Source: Prevotella sp. (lineage in GTDB: Bacteria; Bacteroidota; Bacteroidia; Bacteroidales; Bacteroidaceae). Taken from it: DNA of 64,000 nucleotides. The notes under the pieces were generated by a model. The model was given only the letters and a program-made list of their open reading frames with translations. It was not told the DNA's origin and did no database searches. Position 1 is the stretch's first letter; the number at the start of each line of letters is the position of its first letter. Location: assembly GCA_022782305.1 (NCBI GenBank), contig JALFPC010000054.1, forward strand, positions 1 to 64,000, in the 5' to 3' direction. Positions 27,605-36,874 of the stretch are shown here, one piece after another. Position numbers and translations under genes: made by a program.

Positions 27605-29401
27605 TCACCCTTCCTTGTCGTCGGTTAGTTTTATCCTTCCGTCGTAAGTGGTCATCATCTCTTTAGTATAGCGATATTGGTTGCTGGCAATGCTTGCTGT
27701 CGTGTCGTAATGCTCAGATTGTATGCACATCAGCCCACACATCAGTTCATAAATCAAATCATTGGTAAAACTCTTGTCTTTATTGTCTTTCAATGCCTGA
27801 AACACATCACTATGGATGGTTGCATATTCTTCTGAGAGCCATACCCATAAAGGAATTCTGACCATGCCAAAACCAAGAAATCGCGGTGAGCGCCTCATGT
27901 AGGGAATGGCTCCATGGTCAGAGAAATAAACCATGGCAGCCATATTTAGTTTCTGCCGTGCATAATCATATATGGATTTTAGTATATGGTCATTATAGTG
28001 TATTGAGTTCTTGTAAGTCACCACATCATCTCCACTGGCAAGTCCATTGGCTTGTGCATAATACTCTGGATAGCGGTTGCTGTAGTTGAAATGATTTCCC
28101 TTGAGATGCAGAACCAGCAGGTTATTGACCTCTGGATTGAGTTCATCCATAAATTCAAGCAACGATTGGTCATACTGCACCTTGTTCAGTTCTTGCTTGG
28201 TCCACTTTGCCACATCTGAAGTTTCTGCCACCAGTGTTACAGGTGTATCTGCACATCCCAAATGCCCCTGGTTGCTATACCAATGAACCCTATATCCTGC
28301 CTTGTGGGCTATGTCCACAATTGAGCAGGCAGTAACGAAGTCCTTGTCGTTATACTGGTTGCACTCAGTCAGCGCCCTTTCAAGCGACGGCACTGTCTGC
28401 ATGGCACAAGAATAGGCTTGGCTGAAAAGTATGAAACGGTCATCACCGGCATTCATATCCGACTGCCATGGAGTGGTTGGGAAATCCTGCTTGCGGTAAA
28501 GATCCATGTAATCCCTGCATGCCGACTCGCCTATCACCATCACAATGGTATGGGGATGTGGCACGGGAGCCTCAGGCTGGCTTACAGCAAGCGACTTCAA
28601 TCTCTGCGCTCTTCCTTCCTTATATGCCTTGTTGCTCTTTCTGTATTCGAGTATATCATTATACAAAATCACTATTCCCGTGCGAACAAATAGTCCGTGG
28701 CTAATCTTCCAGATGTATATGGAGAAAAATATCAGCAATGCCACCACCACCGCCAATGCCGCCCATTCATGGGTGCTGTGGGGTGTCAGCAGATTATTGC
28801 CTGAAATCTGGATATTGGCAATTGTCATCATGGCCACGGCAAGCAAGGTAGCCATGGTAATCATCACCACCTTATAGGATTTGAATGATTTGATATATTC
28901 TATCACTTCATTATAGTTGGTTTCCTGCACCACCTGCATACCATTGGCATCCACGCACACCTTATATATGAGATAATACATTATCTGAACCAAGGGCAAC
29001 ACAAGCAAAAGCACCTCAACAATGGTCATAACAACAGTTCCTGCCACGCCGCAGCCTGCCATAATCGCACCAAGACACGACAACCATCCAAACAGATATA
29101 TACCAAATGCTATATCCATATGATTATCATAGTCGGGACTGCTCTTGCGGTGTGTTTTGTCATACAGGATATTATATGTGACCATCCACAACACCGCCGT
29201 AACGGCAATTACAGCCATAGCCCATGACGATTCCAAGGATATAGTGCTAGGCAGGGATGCCAATAATGATGCCACAAGATAGCGCCGGAACTGCTGTCCG
29301 CGTGAGTTGCGTGCCAAACCTCTGTTGTAACGCAAGAAGATGGCATATGACAACGAAAACAAGGCCAATGCCAGTATTATGTACATAATTATTCTGCTCA
29401 T
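27605..29401 (-). CDS. phosphoethanolamine transferase (EptA/CptA-like), alkaline-phosphatase superfamily
   Basis: A 598-residue membrane enzyme with several N-terminal helices (to ~residue 240) and a sulfatase-like catalytic domain. Motifs are VMVIGESACRD near residue 290, TTPW near 309 with the expected nucleophile Thr, and YFSDHGA near 493. The family transfers phosphoethanolamine from phosphatidylethanolamine to lipid A or core sugars. The first in-frame ATG (29401) is used; the ORF track begins one codon earlier at TTG. It converges on the InaA-like gene and diverges from the next transferase. Confidence 0.88.
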   Translation of the reverse strand: MSRIIMYIILALALFSLSYAIFLRYNRGLARNSRGQQFRRYLVASLLASLPSTISLESSWAMAVIAVTAVLWMVTYNILYDKTHRKSSPDYDNHMDIAFGIYLFGWLSCLGAIMAGCGVAGTVVMTIVEVLLLVLPLVQIMYYLIYKVCVDANGMQVVQETNYNEVIEYIKSFKSYKVVMITMATLLAVAMMTIANIQISGNNLLTPHSTHEWAALAVVVALLIFFSIYIWKISHGLFVRTGIVILYNDILEYRKSNKAYKEGRAQRLKSLAVSQPEAPVPHPHTIVMVIGESACRDYMDLYRKQDFPTTPWQSDMNAGDDRFILFSQAYSCAMQTVPSLERALTECNQYNDKDFVTACSIVDIAHKAGYRVHWYSNQGHLGCADTPVTLVAETSDVAKWTKQELNKVQYDQSLLEFMDELNPEVNNLLVLHLKGNHFNYSNRYPEYYAQANGLASGDDVVTYKNSIHYNDHILKSIYDYARQKLNMAAMVYFSDHGAIPYMRRSPRFLGFGMVRIPLWVWLSEEYATIHSDVFQALKDNKDKSFTNDLIYELMCGLMCIQSEHYDTTASIASNQYRYTKEMMTTYDGRIKLTDDKEG

Positions 29402-29461
29402 CAATATGCTGTTTGCTGATAAAAATATCCGCTATAGTACTTTATTATACTTTTTCGAATG

Positions 29462-29469
29462 CAAAGATA
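29462..29469 (-). promoter_or_regulatory. candidate -7 element of the EptA-like gene
   Basis: The minus strand reads TATCTTTGC, matching TAnnTTTG, 61 bp before the ATG. No clear -33 box. Confidence 0.4.
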
Positions 29470-29561
29470 ATGTTTTTTCCCATTTTAAGAAAATAAAATT
29501 ATATTCACTTCTCTCAATTGGCCTAAAATACTTACCTTTGCCATCAAAATACAATAAAGAT

Positions 29562-31511
29562 ATGAGATTATTCCGCAATACATTGGCTTTTGCTATAAGT
29601 CTTCATGCCATCACCCTTTTGTTTCTGTCGGCATTCCGACTCGTTCAGTTCATCGCCTTGCACCACATGATTGGTCATAACGACAGTGGCGCATGGGGAG
29701 CTTTCATGCATGGAATATGGTTCGACCATGTGGTGTGCTGCTATATCACCATCCTTCCGCTGGCAGTGCTCACCCTATCTGCTGCCCTTGGTGCCTCACC
29801 ACTCTGGTTGCGGCGCACTGCTACAATATGGTATTCAATATTTGCAACAGTGGTGTTTGCGACATCAGCAGCCAATATTCCTTATTATGAGTATTTCTCT
29901 CGCCCCATCAATTCGAGCATCTTTGAATGGTTTGGCTATGCTCGCACCACCGCAGGTATGGTTTTTGGTGAAGTATCGTGGATAATCTATATCATTATCT
30001 TTATGGTTGTGTCAGCAGTTTATTGCATCCTAATCTTTGCCTGCATGAGGCATTTTAATCATATCATCCATAATACGTCATGCAACCACAAGGGTAATAT
30101 ACGCACTGTGTCGGCATTGCTGCTGACCTCATTGAGCCTCATCGGTCTTTGCATCTTCGGAATCCGAGGCAGAATAGGCTACAACCCGATAAAAGTAAGC
30201 GAGGCATACTATTGTGACAATCCTTTCCTCAATCAGTTGGGCATAGCTCCAGCCTTCAACCTGCTTACCAGTGTGCTCGACGACATGCGCAAGGAAAACC
30301 GTGAATTGCATCTTATGCCCTATCCCGAAGCCATCTCTCTGTGCCGTTCTTATCTGGGCATTCAAGGTGATGTGAATGATTCTACCCAACTACTGCGTCG
30401 CCATATAACCGCAGTTGCCGATTCTACCACTCTCCCACACCGACGCAATGTGGTAGTCATCCTCATGGAGTCAATGTCTGCCAACCTCGTGAACAAGCGC
30501 CTCACGCCCAATATTGACAGCCTTTCCCACTGCGGTCTTTTCTTCTCACAATGCTATTCGGCAGGCATCCATACCAACCATGGCATCACGGCATCACTCT
30601 ATTCCTTTCCAGCCATGATGAAGCGCAACCTAATGAAAGGCACTGTGACAGCAAGGCGCGATGGCCTGCCCACAATATTGAAATCGCAGGGTTATCATAC
30701 CATGTTTTTCATGACCCACGAGTCGCAGTATGATAATATGCAGGCATTCTTCAAGACCAATGGCTTTGATGAAGTATACTCACAAGAGGACTATCCGTCT
30801 AATGAGGTTGTCAACTCCTTTGGTGTGCCCGACCATTTCCTTTTCTCATATGGTCTAGACAAGATAAACGAGGTTGCCTCACACAATAAGCCTTTCATGG
30901 CCACATTGCTCACAGTAAGCAATCACCCTCCTTACGTGATACCCGACTGGTTTAAGGCCAAGTCAAAGGATGATGAAGAGAAGATAATGGAATATGCAGA
31001 CTGGTGCATAGGACATTTTCTCTCAGAGGCTCGCAAACAGAAATGGTATGACAACACGATATTTGTGATGCTCGGCGACCACGGCAAACGGGCTGGCAAC
31101 AGCAACAGCGAACTACCTGACAGTTATAACCATATACCTATGATCATCCTTGGCCATGGCATCGAGCCCTCCACCATAGACAGACTTGCTACACAAGTAG
31201 ACCTCATGCCTACCTTACTCTCGCTCATGGGCATCAGTTATGACTATAATGGGTTTGGACAAGACATCATACACAAACCACGACAAATGGTTTTCTATAG
31301 TGCCGACGATCAGATAGTGGCGCGCGACTCATCACATCTCTTCGTGCATTACCCCAACCAGCAACGCACACTCTGCTATCGCATCTCAGCATCGGGACAA
31401 CAAGTCAATGACAACAATACCAGCGCACCAGCCTATCAACAGTTGCGCAAATATTCATTTGCCATGATGCAAACAGCCGAATATCTATATCGCAGAAAAG
31501 CAAGTAGATAG
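29562..31511 (+). CDS. LtaS-like sulfatase-family membrane phosphotransferase
   Basis: About 649 residues. The start at MRLFRNTLAF (29562) is preferred because the ORF-track N-terminus overlaps the divergent gene and its promoter. Five or so N-terminal helices are followed by a sulfatase-fold domain. Motifs are VVVILMESMSAN near residue 302, GIHTNHGI near 335 with the likely nucleophile Thr, and MLGDHGKRAG near 504. It resembles lipoteichoic-acid-synthase-type enzymes that Gram-negative Bacteroidota also carry, probably moving a glycerol-phosphate or similar group onto glycans or lipids. Its end is 5 bp from the convergent DUF3108 gene. Confidence 0.85.
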   Translation: MRLFRNTLAFAISLHAITLLFLSAFRLVQFIALHHMIGHNDSGAWGAFMHGIWFDHVVCCYITILPLAVLTLSAALGASPLWLRRTATIWYSIFATVVFATSAANIPYYEYFSRPINSSIFEWFGYARTTAGMVFGEVSWIIYIIIFMVVSAVYCILIFACMRHFNHIIHNTSCNHKGNIRTVSALLLTSLSLIGLCIFGIRGRIGYNPIKVSEAYYCDNPFLNQLGIAPAFNLLTSVLDDMRKENRELHLMPYPEAISLCRSYLGIQGDVNDSTQLLRRHITAVADSTTLPHRRNVVVILMESMSANLVNKRLTPNIDSLSHCGLFFSQCYSAGIHTNHGITASLYSFPAMMKRNLMKGTVTARRDGLPTILKSQGYHTMFFMTHESQYDNMQAFFKTNGFDEVYSQEDYPSNEVVNSFGVPDHFLFSYGLDKINEVASHNKPFMATLLTVSNHPPYVIPDWFKAKSKDDEEKIMEYADWCIGHFLSEARKQKWYDNTIFVMLGDHGKRAGNSNSELPDSYNHIPMIILGHGIEPSTIDRLATQVDLMPTLLSLMGISYDYNGFGQDIIHKPRQMVFYSADDQIVARDSSHLFVHYPNQQRTLCYRISASGQQVNDNNTSAPAYQQLRKYSFAMMQTAEYLYRRKASR

Positions 31512-31516
31512 AAAGA

Positions 31517-32335
31517 CTAATTAACCTTTGAGGTTATAGGATTTCTTACGCCTGTATATCCCTTGAGGAAAGCCTTGGCCGAACCGAAACTGAGAAACAT
31601 GTCGAGCCTCATCGGTATATGGTTGGCATCATCAGTGATATAGAAACGTATGAGTTCGTGGTTCTTGCCATTCTCACGTTCTATGAACGAGAAGACAAGG
31701 CAACGGTATTTGGAGTTGGTTCCTTCCATCTTGAAAGTTTCCTTACCGCGGTATTTGAGCCATGAGTTAGACAGATGTTTGGCATCGCTGATAGGCATGG
31801 GAATGTTCTGTCCCTTCTTAAATTTTGAGGCATCAAAATTTCTTGCTCTCAGAAATATGCTCATCATATCATATACGCAGTCCTTATATTCAGACTCCTT
31901 ATAGAAATGGTGACCCGTATGCTCCAGCCTATGTTGCTTGAGATGGCAGTTGCCGTTGGGATAACTATACCACAGTTCATCCACATAATACCTCTTGCCC
32001 TCCAGAGCTCCCTTTCTGAAATACAATGGCGAGAGTTCAGTATCGCAATACGACACCAGGGTGTCTCTCATTGTAAACACCTTGTCGAGTTTATTGTTGC
32101 CACGTGTTATTAGACTGGTTTTATATGCCTTTTTCCCATTATATTTTGACCCTACGGTATTCATACTGGCAGTTCCCACTTTCACCCATACAAACTTCCA
32201 GTTGAAATACAGGTCATAATACAAAAACTCACCTTCTTTGAATGCTTTGTTTTCAATGCCGCACTGAGCGTTGGCGGCAGTCATGCCTGAAAAAGCCATC
32301 ACTGCCATGACCATAATTTTCTTGATTCCAATCAT
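31517..32335 (-). CDS. DUF3108-domain secreted protein
   Basis: A ~272-residue protein with a signal peptide (start at MIGIKKIMV, cleavage near ANAQC), followed by a beta-rich DUF3108 domain with KEGEFLYYDLYFNWKFV-type strands and YVDELWYSYPNG. The family is periplasmic or outer-membrane associated, of unknown role. The Cys after ANAQ does not form a clear lipobox. With the start moved to 32335 it follows the Ig-like lipoprotein gene by 28 bp, so it is probably in the same operon. Confidence 0.78.
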   Translation of the reverse strand: MIGIKKIMVMAVMAFSGMTAANAQCGIENKAFKEGEFLYYDLYFNWKFVWVKVGTASMNTVGSKYNGKKAYKTSLITRGNNKLDKVFTMRDTLVSYCDTELSPLYFRKGALEGKRYYVDELWYSYPNGNCHLKQHRLEHTGHHFYKESEYKDCVYDMMSIFLRARNFDASKFKKGQNIPMPISDAKHLSNSWLKYRGKETFKMEGTNSKYRCLVFSFIERENGKNHELIRFYITDDANHIPMRLDMFLSFGSAKAFLKGYTGVRNPITSKVN

Positions 32336-32363
32336 AATAGGTTCTGTTTTGTGGTTACTATTA

Positions 32364-34310
32364 TTATCTTGCACCAGGCACATAGGTTATGCCCTTTTGC
32401 TTTGCCCTCTCAAGGTTTCTGTTTCTTCTCATCTTACCCTTTGAGTCGCCCTTTTGTTTCTTTATGGCTGTTGGTTTCTGTACATCTGCATCTTTTGCTG
32501 CGGGATTCCAGTTGTGTGTCACATCCCACTTGGCCTTGCACTCCACGGCAATAGGGTTATAATAAACCCTTTCGGGCTGCAGATCAGCATAATAATTGCC
32601 AGTATCCCATAACCCATTGCCATTAGCGTCTACGAAAGCCCTCATATAGTATGTGCCGGGATTGAGGTAATAGAATTCGGCACTGCCATTCTCTACTGTT
32701 GTCTCCCTAACCACGGCATCTGCCGAGTTTAGCAGTTGCAGCACAATGCATGAGTCTACCAATCCTGATATGTTTACAGTAAGCGAACTGAAGTCATCAT
32801 CACTCTTCACCCTTATACCGTTTTTGATGGGTCCCGACACATGTCCATAGATATCTTCAATGGCAGCCGAGTCAATCTCGAGGCTATATTCCACTCCCGG
32901 ACGCCATTCTGCCTTCAGGGTATAATTACGCACTGAGTTGGTATCGGCCTCAATCACAAAACGAGAACGATACCATAGGCTGTCGATCTTTGAATAGAGA
33001 TGAATGGCAGTGGTATCAAAGCGTGCGGGAGGAGTGCCCAGAGTGATATTGACATTCTTCATCGGCGACATGGATGATGGGATCTTTATCTTAACATCCA
33101 AAGGAGCCATCGGCATAATCGAGTCGTATGGAAGGCCTTTCTTTTTGGCTTTCTCCTGCTCTTTCATCCATTTCTCTATCTCCTTTTCTTTGAGTTTTCG
33201 TCTCTTTTCAAATGCCACCTTTGGCACTATCATCATAGTATCTATATTGGTAACCATCACTCCGTTGGTATCAGTGGCAAGATATGTCATCTCAACTTCC
33301 AAAGAGTCGATATTCACCAATGCAGTATCTGCAATCCAATAAGTCACAGTATCTTTCTTTGCCGACCATTCTGCAATCAGTGCATTGTCAGAATTGAAGT
33401 TCAGTCCCCTCAAACGTGGCAGAAGGTCGCTCCTGTTGCTAAAGAACACCTCTATCCTGTCGGCCTCTTTTCTTTCTGTTTTTATCAGATAGCGGTCGGT
33501 AGTCTCGGGCACAAATGCCATGAGTGTTATCTTGTCAGGGTAGAAATGGGTATATCCTGTCATCACTATGGAGTCAATACGTAGCGAGTCTCTCCACACC
33601 GTATCCTGTCTCACGTCTGCTCTGGCCTCAGGTATAAAAATATCATGGCTGAATGCCACCATCTCACTCTTTTGGTTGTATACATAGTTGCCGTCGGCAT
33701 CCTGCAGTGCATACACGCGGTATTTCCCTGTAGCCACGCCCTTGATCACAAAGCGCCCTCTACTGTCTGTGCGTGCCACTCTCACCATGGGTTTTGTGGT
33801 GAAGGCCGTATCGCTGAGATCGTCATAAAGTCCCACCATGATACCCTTAATAGGTTCGAGGTTGGAAGCATCCAGCACTATACCAGCCACTTCAAGTGTG
33901 TCTATCTGTTCACCTGTAGAAAAACAGTATGTGTAACTGCCCATGGGATTTCCTTCGTTGTTGTCGGTAATGGCATCAGCAAAGTCAACGGTATAGGTGG
34001 TGTTATCCTTGAGTGAATCCTTGAGTTCCACAACAATTTTCTTTCCCTGTGTTTTTATCTCGGGAGTTTCTATTTGCGGCGGCGATACTACCACTTTGTT
34101 TGTAGCGTCTTCGAGTTTCACGAATTCATCAAAAGAGATGGTAATCTTTCTCCTGTCCACCCCCGTAGCTTTGTCAGCAGGAGATGAAGACAATATGCGC
34201 GGAGGCGTGTCGTCATACCATCCGCCATCGGGTTGTCCCATTCTTGCGCACGATACTATAAGAATGAGTATCAGTGCTGAAAAAACCAGATATCCAATCC
34301 TTTTGGTCAT
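32364..34310 (-). CDS. Ig-like (Big_5) domain lipoprotein
   Basis: A 648-residue predicted lipoprotein with a lipobox at LILIVSCARMG. Residues ~35-130 form a Big_5 Ig-like domain (PPRILSSSPADKATGV, SFDEFVKL, TTYTVDFADAI). A carboxypeptidase-regulatory-like strand region follows near residues 140-215, and a long beta-rich part with a central Lys/Glu-rich helix (~residues 375-395). The C-terminal tail is very basic. The role is unknown; a cell-surface or outer-membrane structural part is likely. Its ATG overlaps the GH3-type gene's stop by 4 bp. Confidence 0.75.
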   Translation of the reverse strand: MTKRIGYLVFSALILILIVSCARMGQPDGGWYDDTPPRILSSSPADKATGVDRRKITISFDEFVKLEDATNKVVVSPPQIETPEIKTQGKKIVVELKDSLKDNTTYTVDFADAITDNNEGNPMGSYTYCFSTGEQIDTLEVAGIVLDASNLEPIKGIMVGLYDDLSDTAFTTKPMVRVARTDSRGRFVIKGVATGKYRVYALQDADGNYVYNQKSEMVAFSHDIFIPEARADVRQDTVWRDSLRIDSIVMTGYTHFYPDKITLMAFVPETTDRYLIKTERKEADRIEVFFSNRSDLLPRLRGLNFNSDNALIAEWSAKKDTVTYWIADTALVNIDSLEVEMTYLATDTNGVMVTNIDTMMIVPKVAFEKRRKLKEKEIEKWMKEQEKAKKKGLPYDSIMPMAPLDVKIKIPSSMSPMKNVNITLGTPPARFDTTAIHLYSKIDSLWYRSRFVIEADTNSVRNYTLKAEWRPGVEYSLEIDSAAIEDIYGHVSGPIKNGIRVKSDDDFSSLTVNISGLVDSCIVLQLLNSADAVVRETTVENGSAEFYYLNPGTYYMRAFVDANGNGLWDTGNYYADLQPERVYYNPIAVECKAKWDVTHNWNPAAKDADVQKPTAIKKQKGDSKGKMRRNRNLERAKQKGITYVPGAR

Positions 34311-35821
34311 CCACGTGAATTTAATGTCAACAACTGTTCGATTATCTCTCTGCTGTTGCTTAGTCTTGGCACCTTATGCTGTCCGCCCAACTTTCCTTTC
34401 ATTTTGAGCCATTCGTCAAACAAGCCTCTGCGGGTCACCACTATCTCAAGTGGTTGCAGTGTTATATCCTTGTATCTCTTGGCTTCATAGTCTGAGTTGA
34501 GTTGCTGCAATCTCTTGTCGAGCAATGTGGCAAAGGTGCTTATATCCTTAGGTTCCACGGCAAAGTCTATAAGCCACTGGTGTCTGCATTTTGCATTATT
34601 GTCCATAAACACAGGTGCTGCGGTATAATCAGCCACAGCAGCTCCTGTCTCATTGCATACGTATGTCAGGGCTTTGTCGGCATTGTCCACTATGAGTTCC
34701 TCACCGAAGGCATTGATGAAATGCTTGGTGCGTCCTGTGATTACAAACTTGTATGGTTTAGTGGATGTGAACTTTACTGTATCTCCAATCACATACCTCC
34801 ACAATCCGCATGATGTGGATATGACCATAGCATAATTGCACCCTGTCTCCACTCCCCACAACGGTATGACAGTAGGATTGTCTTTGCCAAACTCATCCAT
34901 GGGTATAAACTCATAAAAGACTCCATAGTCGAGCATGAGCATCATGGATCTATCGGCAGGGTCGTTTTGTATGCCAAAGAATCCTTCGCTTGCGTTATAT
35001 GTTTCCTGATAATGCATCTTTGGAGATGTGATGAGTTGCTCATACTGTTTACGATATGGTTCAAATGCCACACCTCCATGGAAGAATACCTCCAGGTTTG
35101 GCCACACCTCCTCAAGATGGGTCTTGCCCGTGAGTTCCATAACTCTGGTAAGCACAGACATCATCCACGAGGGCACACCACTAATATTGGTTACATTCTT
35201 TCCAATGGTTTCACGAGCTATGCGGTCGCGCTTCACCTCAAAGTCTGAGAGCAGTGCAGTCTGTTTCTTTGGCACCCTCACAAGGTTGGCCATGGGATTG
35301 ATATTCTCTATAAGTATGGCGCTGAGATCGCCAACCAGACTGTTGGCCACATTATAATTAGGCGAATGGCTACCTCCTAAGATTAGTGCCCTACCGTCGA
35401 AGAGTCTGCTTTTTGGATTGTTGTCAAGATAATATGCCACAGCATCCTTGCCACCCTGATAGTGAGTATCCTTGAGTCCATCGGCACTCACGGGAATAAA
35501 CTTGCTTTTGTCATTGGTGGTGCCCGATGATTTGGCATACCATCTCACCTTTCCTTTCCAAAGCACGTCGCTCTCTCCGTGCCTCATGCGGTCTATAAAA
35601 TCCTTAAGATCCTCATAGGAGTTGACAGGACAGTTGGCGGCAAACTGTTCATAGTTGTTCACCGAACCGAAGAGATGATCCCTGCCATATTCAGTATCGG
35701 CAGCTGCTGCCATAAGCCTCGCCAGCACCCTGTGCTGTAGTTCCTCTGGCTGGCTGAAGTGCTTTTCCAGTTCCTTCTGCCTAGGCACAAAAAATCTTCC
35801 TGCTATTTGCGTTATACTCAT
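34307..35821 (-). CDS. GH3 auxin-responsive-promoter family acyl-adenylating enzyme
   Basis: A 504-residue protein of the plant GH3/JAR1 superfamily (the name is unrelated to glycoside hydrolase family 3). The ATP-binding segment AKSSGTTNDKSKF lies near residue 93, and NASEGFFGIQ and GRTKHFINAFGEEL appear in the adenylation core. Plant members join amino acids to acyl acids. The bacterial substrate is not known. It overlaps the Ig-like lipoprotein gene (ATGA) and lies 27 bp after rnc, so it sits in an acpP-fabF-rnc-GH3 run, which hints at a fatty-acyl substrate. Confidence 0.85.
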   Translation of the reverse strand: MSITQIAGRFFVPRQKELEKHFSQPEELQHRVLARLMAAAADTEYGRDHLFGSVNNYEQFAANCPVNSYEDLKDFIDRMRHGESDVLWKGKVRWYAKSSGTTNDKSKFIPVSADGLKDTHYQGGKDAVAYYLDNNPKSRLFDGRALILGGSHSPNYNVANSLVGDLSAILIENINPMANLVRVPKKQTALLSDFEVKRDRIARETIGKNVTNISGVPSWMMSVLTRVMELTGKTHLEEVWPNLEVFFHGGVAFEPYRKQYEQLITSPKMHYQETYNASEGFFGIQNDPADRSMMLMLDYGVFYEFIPMDEFGKDNPTVIPLWGVETGCNYAMVISTSCGLWRYVIGDTVKFTSTKPYKFVITGRTKHFINAFGEELIVDNADKALTYVCNETGAAVADYTAAPVFMDNNAKCRHQWLIDFAVEPKDISTFATLLDKRLQQLNSDYEAKRYKDITLQPLEIVVTRRGLFDEWLKMKGKLGGQHKVPRLSNSREIIEQLLTLNSRG

Positions 35822-35848
35822 TGTTTCTCAATCCTTTAGTTCGTTGAC

Positions 35849-36874
35849 TTATTGGAATGCTTCTGCCTCGGCAGCAGCAATAATCTCCTCTCGGCTCATG
35901 CGCTGTGGTTTCACCGATATGTCTGAGAAGTCAAACATGGCATTTGCATCATCGTTACCCTCTGCATCTCTGGCATTTACAGATTTCTTGCTCTTAACAT
36001 TGCATTTGGCAGCATTATCCTGGGTATTGTTGGCATTGACAACCACAACGGGGTGCTCTATCTCAGGCACTATAGCCACAGGTTGCTCCTCCATCTTTGT
36101 TCTGTTGCCCTTAGCAGCAAAGACACTGTCAACAAACTGTGGTTCACGCTTCAGTTTCCTCAGTGTATCCTTTGCAGCAGCCTGCTGACTCTCCTTCTTT
36201 GAATAGCCCGTGCCCATACCCGCTTCGAGTCCCTCTATCATCACCTGATATGCAAATACGGGACTTCCGCTGTCTTCTTTAGATTGCTTAAGCAATTTGA
36301 ATTCAATGTTGACCCTGTTTTTCTGACTCCATTCGATGAGTTTGCTCTTAAAATTCACTTCTTTATATGCCACCTTGTCAATATTGATGAGTTTGGAGAG
36401 TATTCTCTTCTGCATAAATCCCATACACGCCATGTATCCCCTATCGAGATATATGGCGCCTACAAGTGCCTCAAAAGCATTGCCGCTCATGTAGCTATTA
36501 TGTGAATTGGAGTGTCCCGACGACATGATGAGCCTATCTATACCCATCTCCTGTGCCAGTTTATTCAGTGTGTCTCTCTGCACCAGTTTACTTCTAGTGT
36601 TGGTAAGGAATCCCTCACGTTTGCCTTCAAAATGTCTGTATACGATATCGCCCACAACGGCGTCGAGTATAGCATCTCCGAGAAATTCCAATCTTTCGTT
36701 ATTGAGTGGCTTGCCCTTGGCTGACCTTTTCGCCACGCTTTTGTGCATGAGAGCCAGCTTATAGTACTCAATCTTTCTCGGATAGAAGCCGAGTATGTTA
36801 TATAAAGAAATATAAAGCTCCTTCTCCTTGCGGAAAGGGAGCTTTATACGATCGAAAAAAATATTATTCAGCAT
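35849..36874 (-). CDS. rnc: ribonuclease III
   Basis: A 341-residue double-strand RNA endonuclease. The catalytic signature NERLEFLGDAILDAVVGD is near residue 59, the second acidic cluster near 130, and a dsRNA-binding domain spans ~175-245. The last ~95 residues are an acidic, low-complexity extension not found in E. coli Rnc (226 residues). Its start overlaps the fabF stop by 11 bp, suggesting coupled translation. Confidence 0.93.
   Translation of the reverse strand: MLNNIFFDRIKLPFRKEKELYISLYNILGFYPRKIEYYKLALMHKSVAKRSAKGKPLNNERLEFLGDAILDAVVGDIVYRHFEGKREGFLTNTRSKLVQRDTLNKLAQEMGIDRLIMSSGHSNSHNSYMSGNAFEALVGAIYLDRGYMACMGFMQKRILSKLINIDKVAYKEVNFKSKLIEWSQKNRVNIEFKLLKQSKEDSGSPVFAYQVMIEGLEAGMGTGYSKKESQQAAAKDTLRKLKREPQFVDSVFAAKGNRTKMEEQPVAIVPEIEHPVVVVNANNTQDNAAKCNVKSKKSVNARDAEGNDDANAMFDFSDISVKPQRMSREEIIAAAEAEAFQ

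Noticed and set aside
29340-29561. N-terminal extension of the LtaS-like ORF
   Set aside because: Overlaps the 5' end of the divergent EptA-like gene and the shared promoter region; the ATG at 29562 starts a normal membrane helix.
34307-35821. GH3-type protein read as a glycoside hydrolase of the mannan pathway
   Set aside because: The motifs are those of the acyl-adenylating plant GH3 superfamily, unrelated to glycoside hydrolase family 3.
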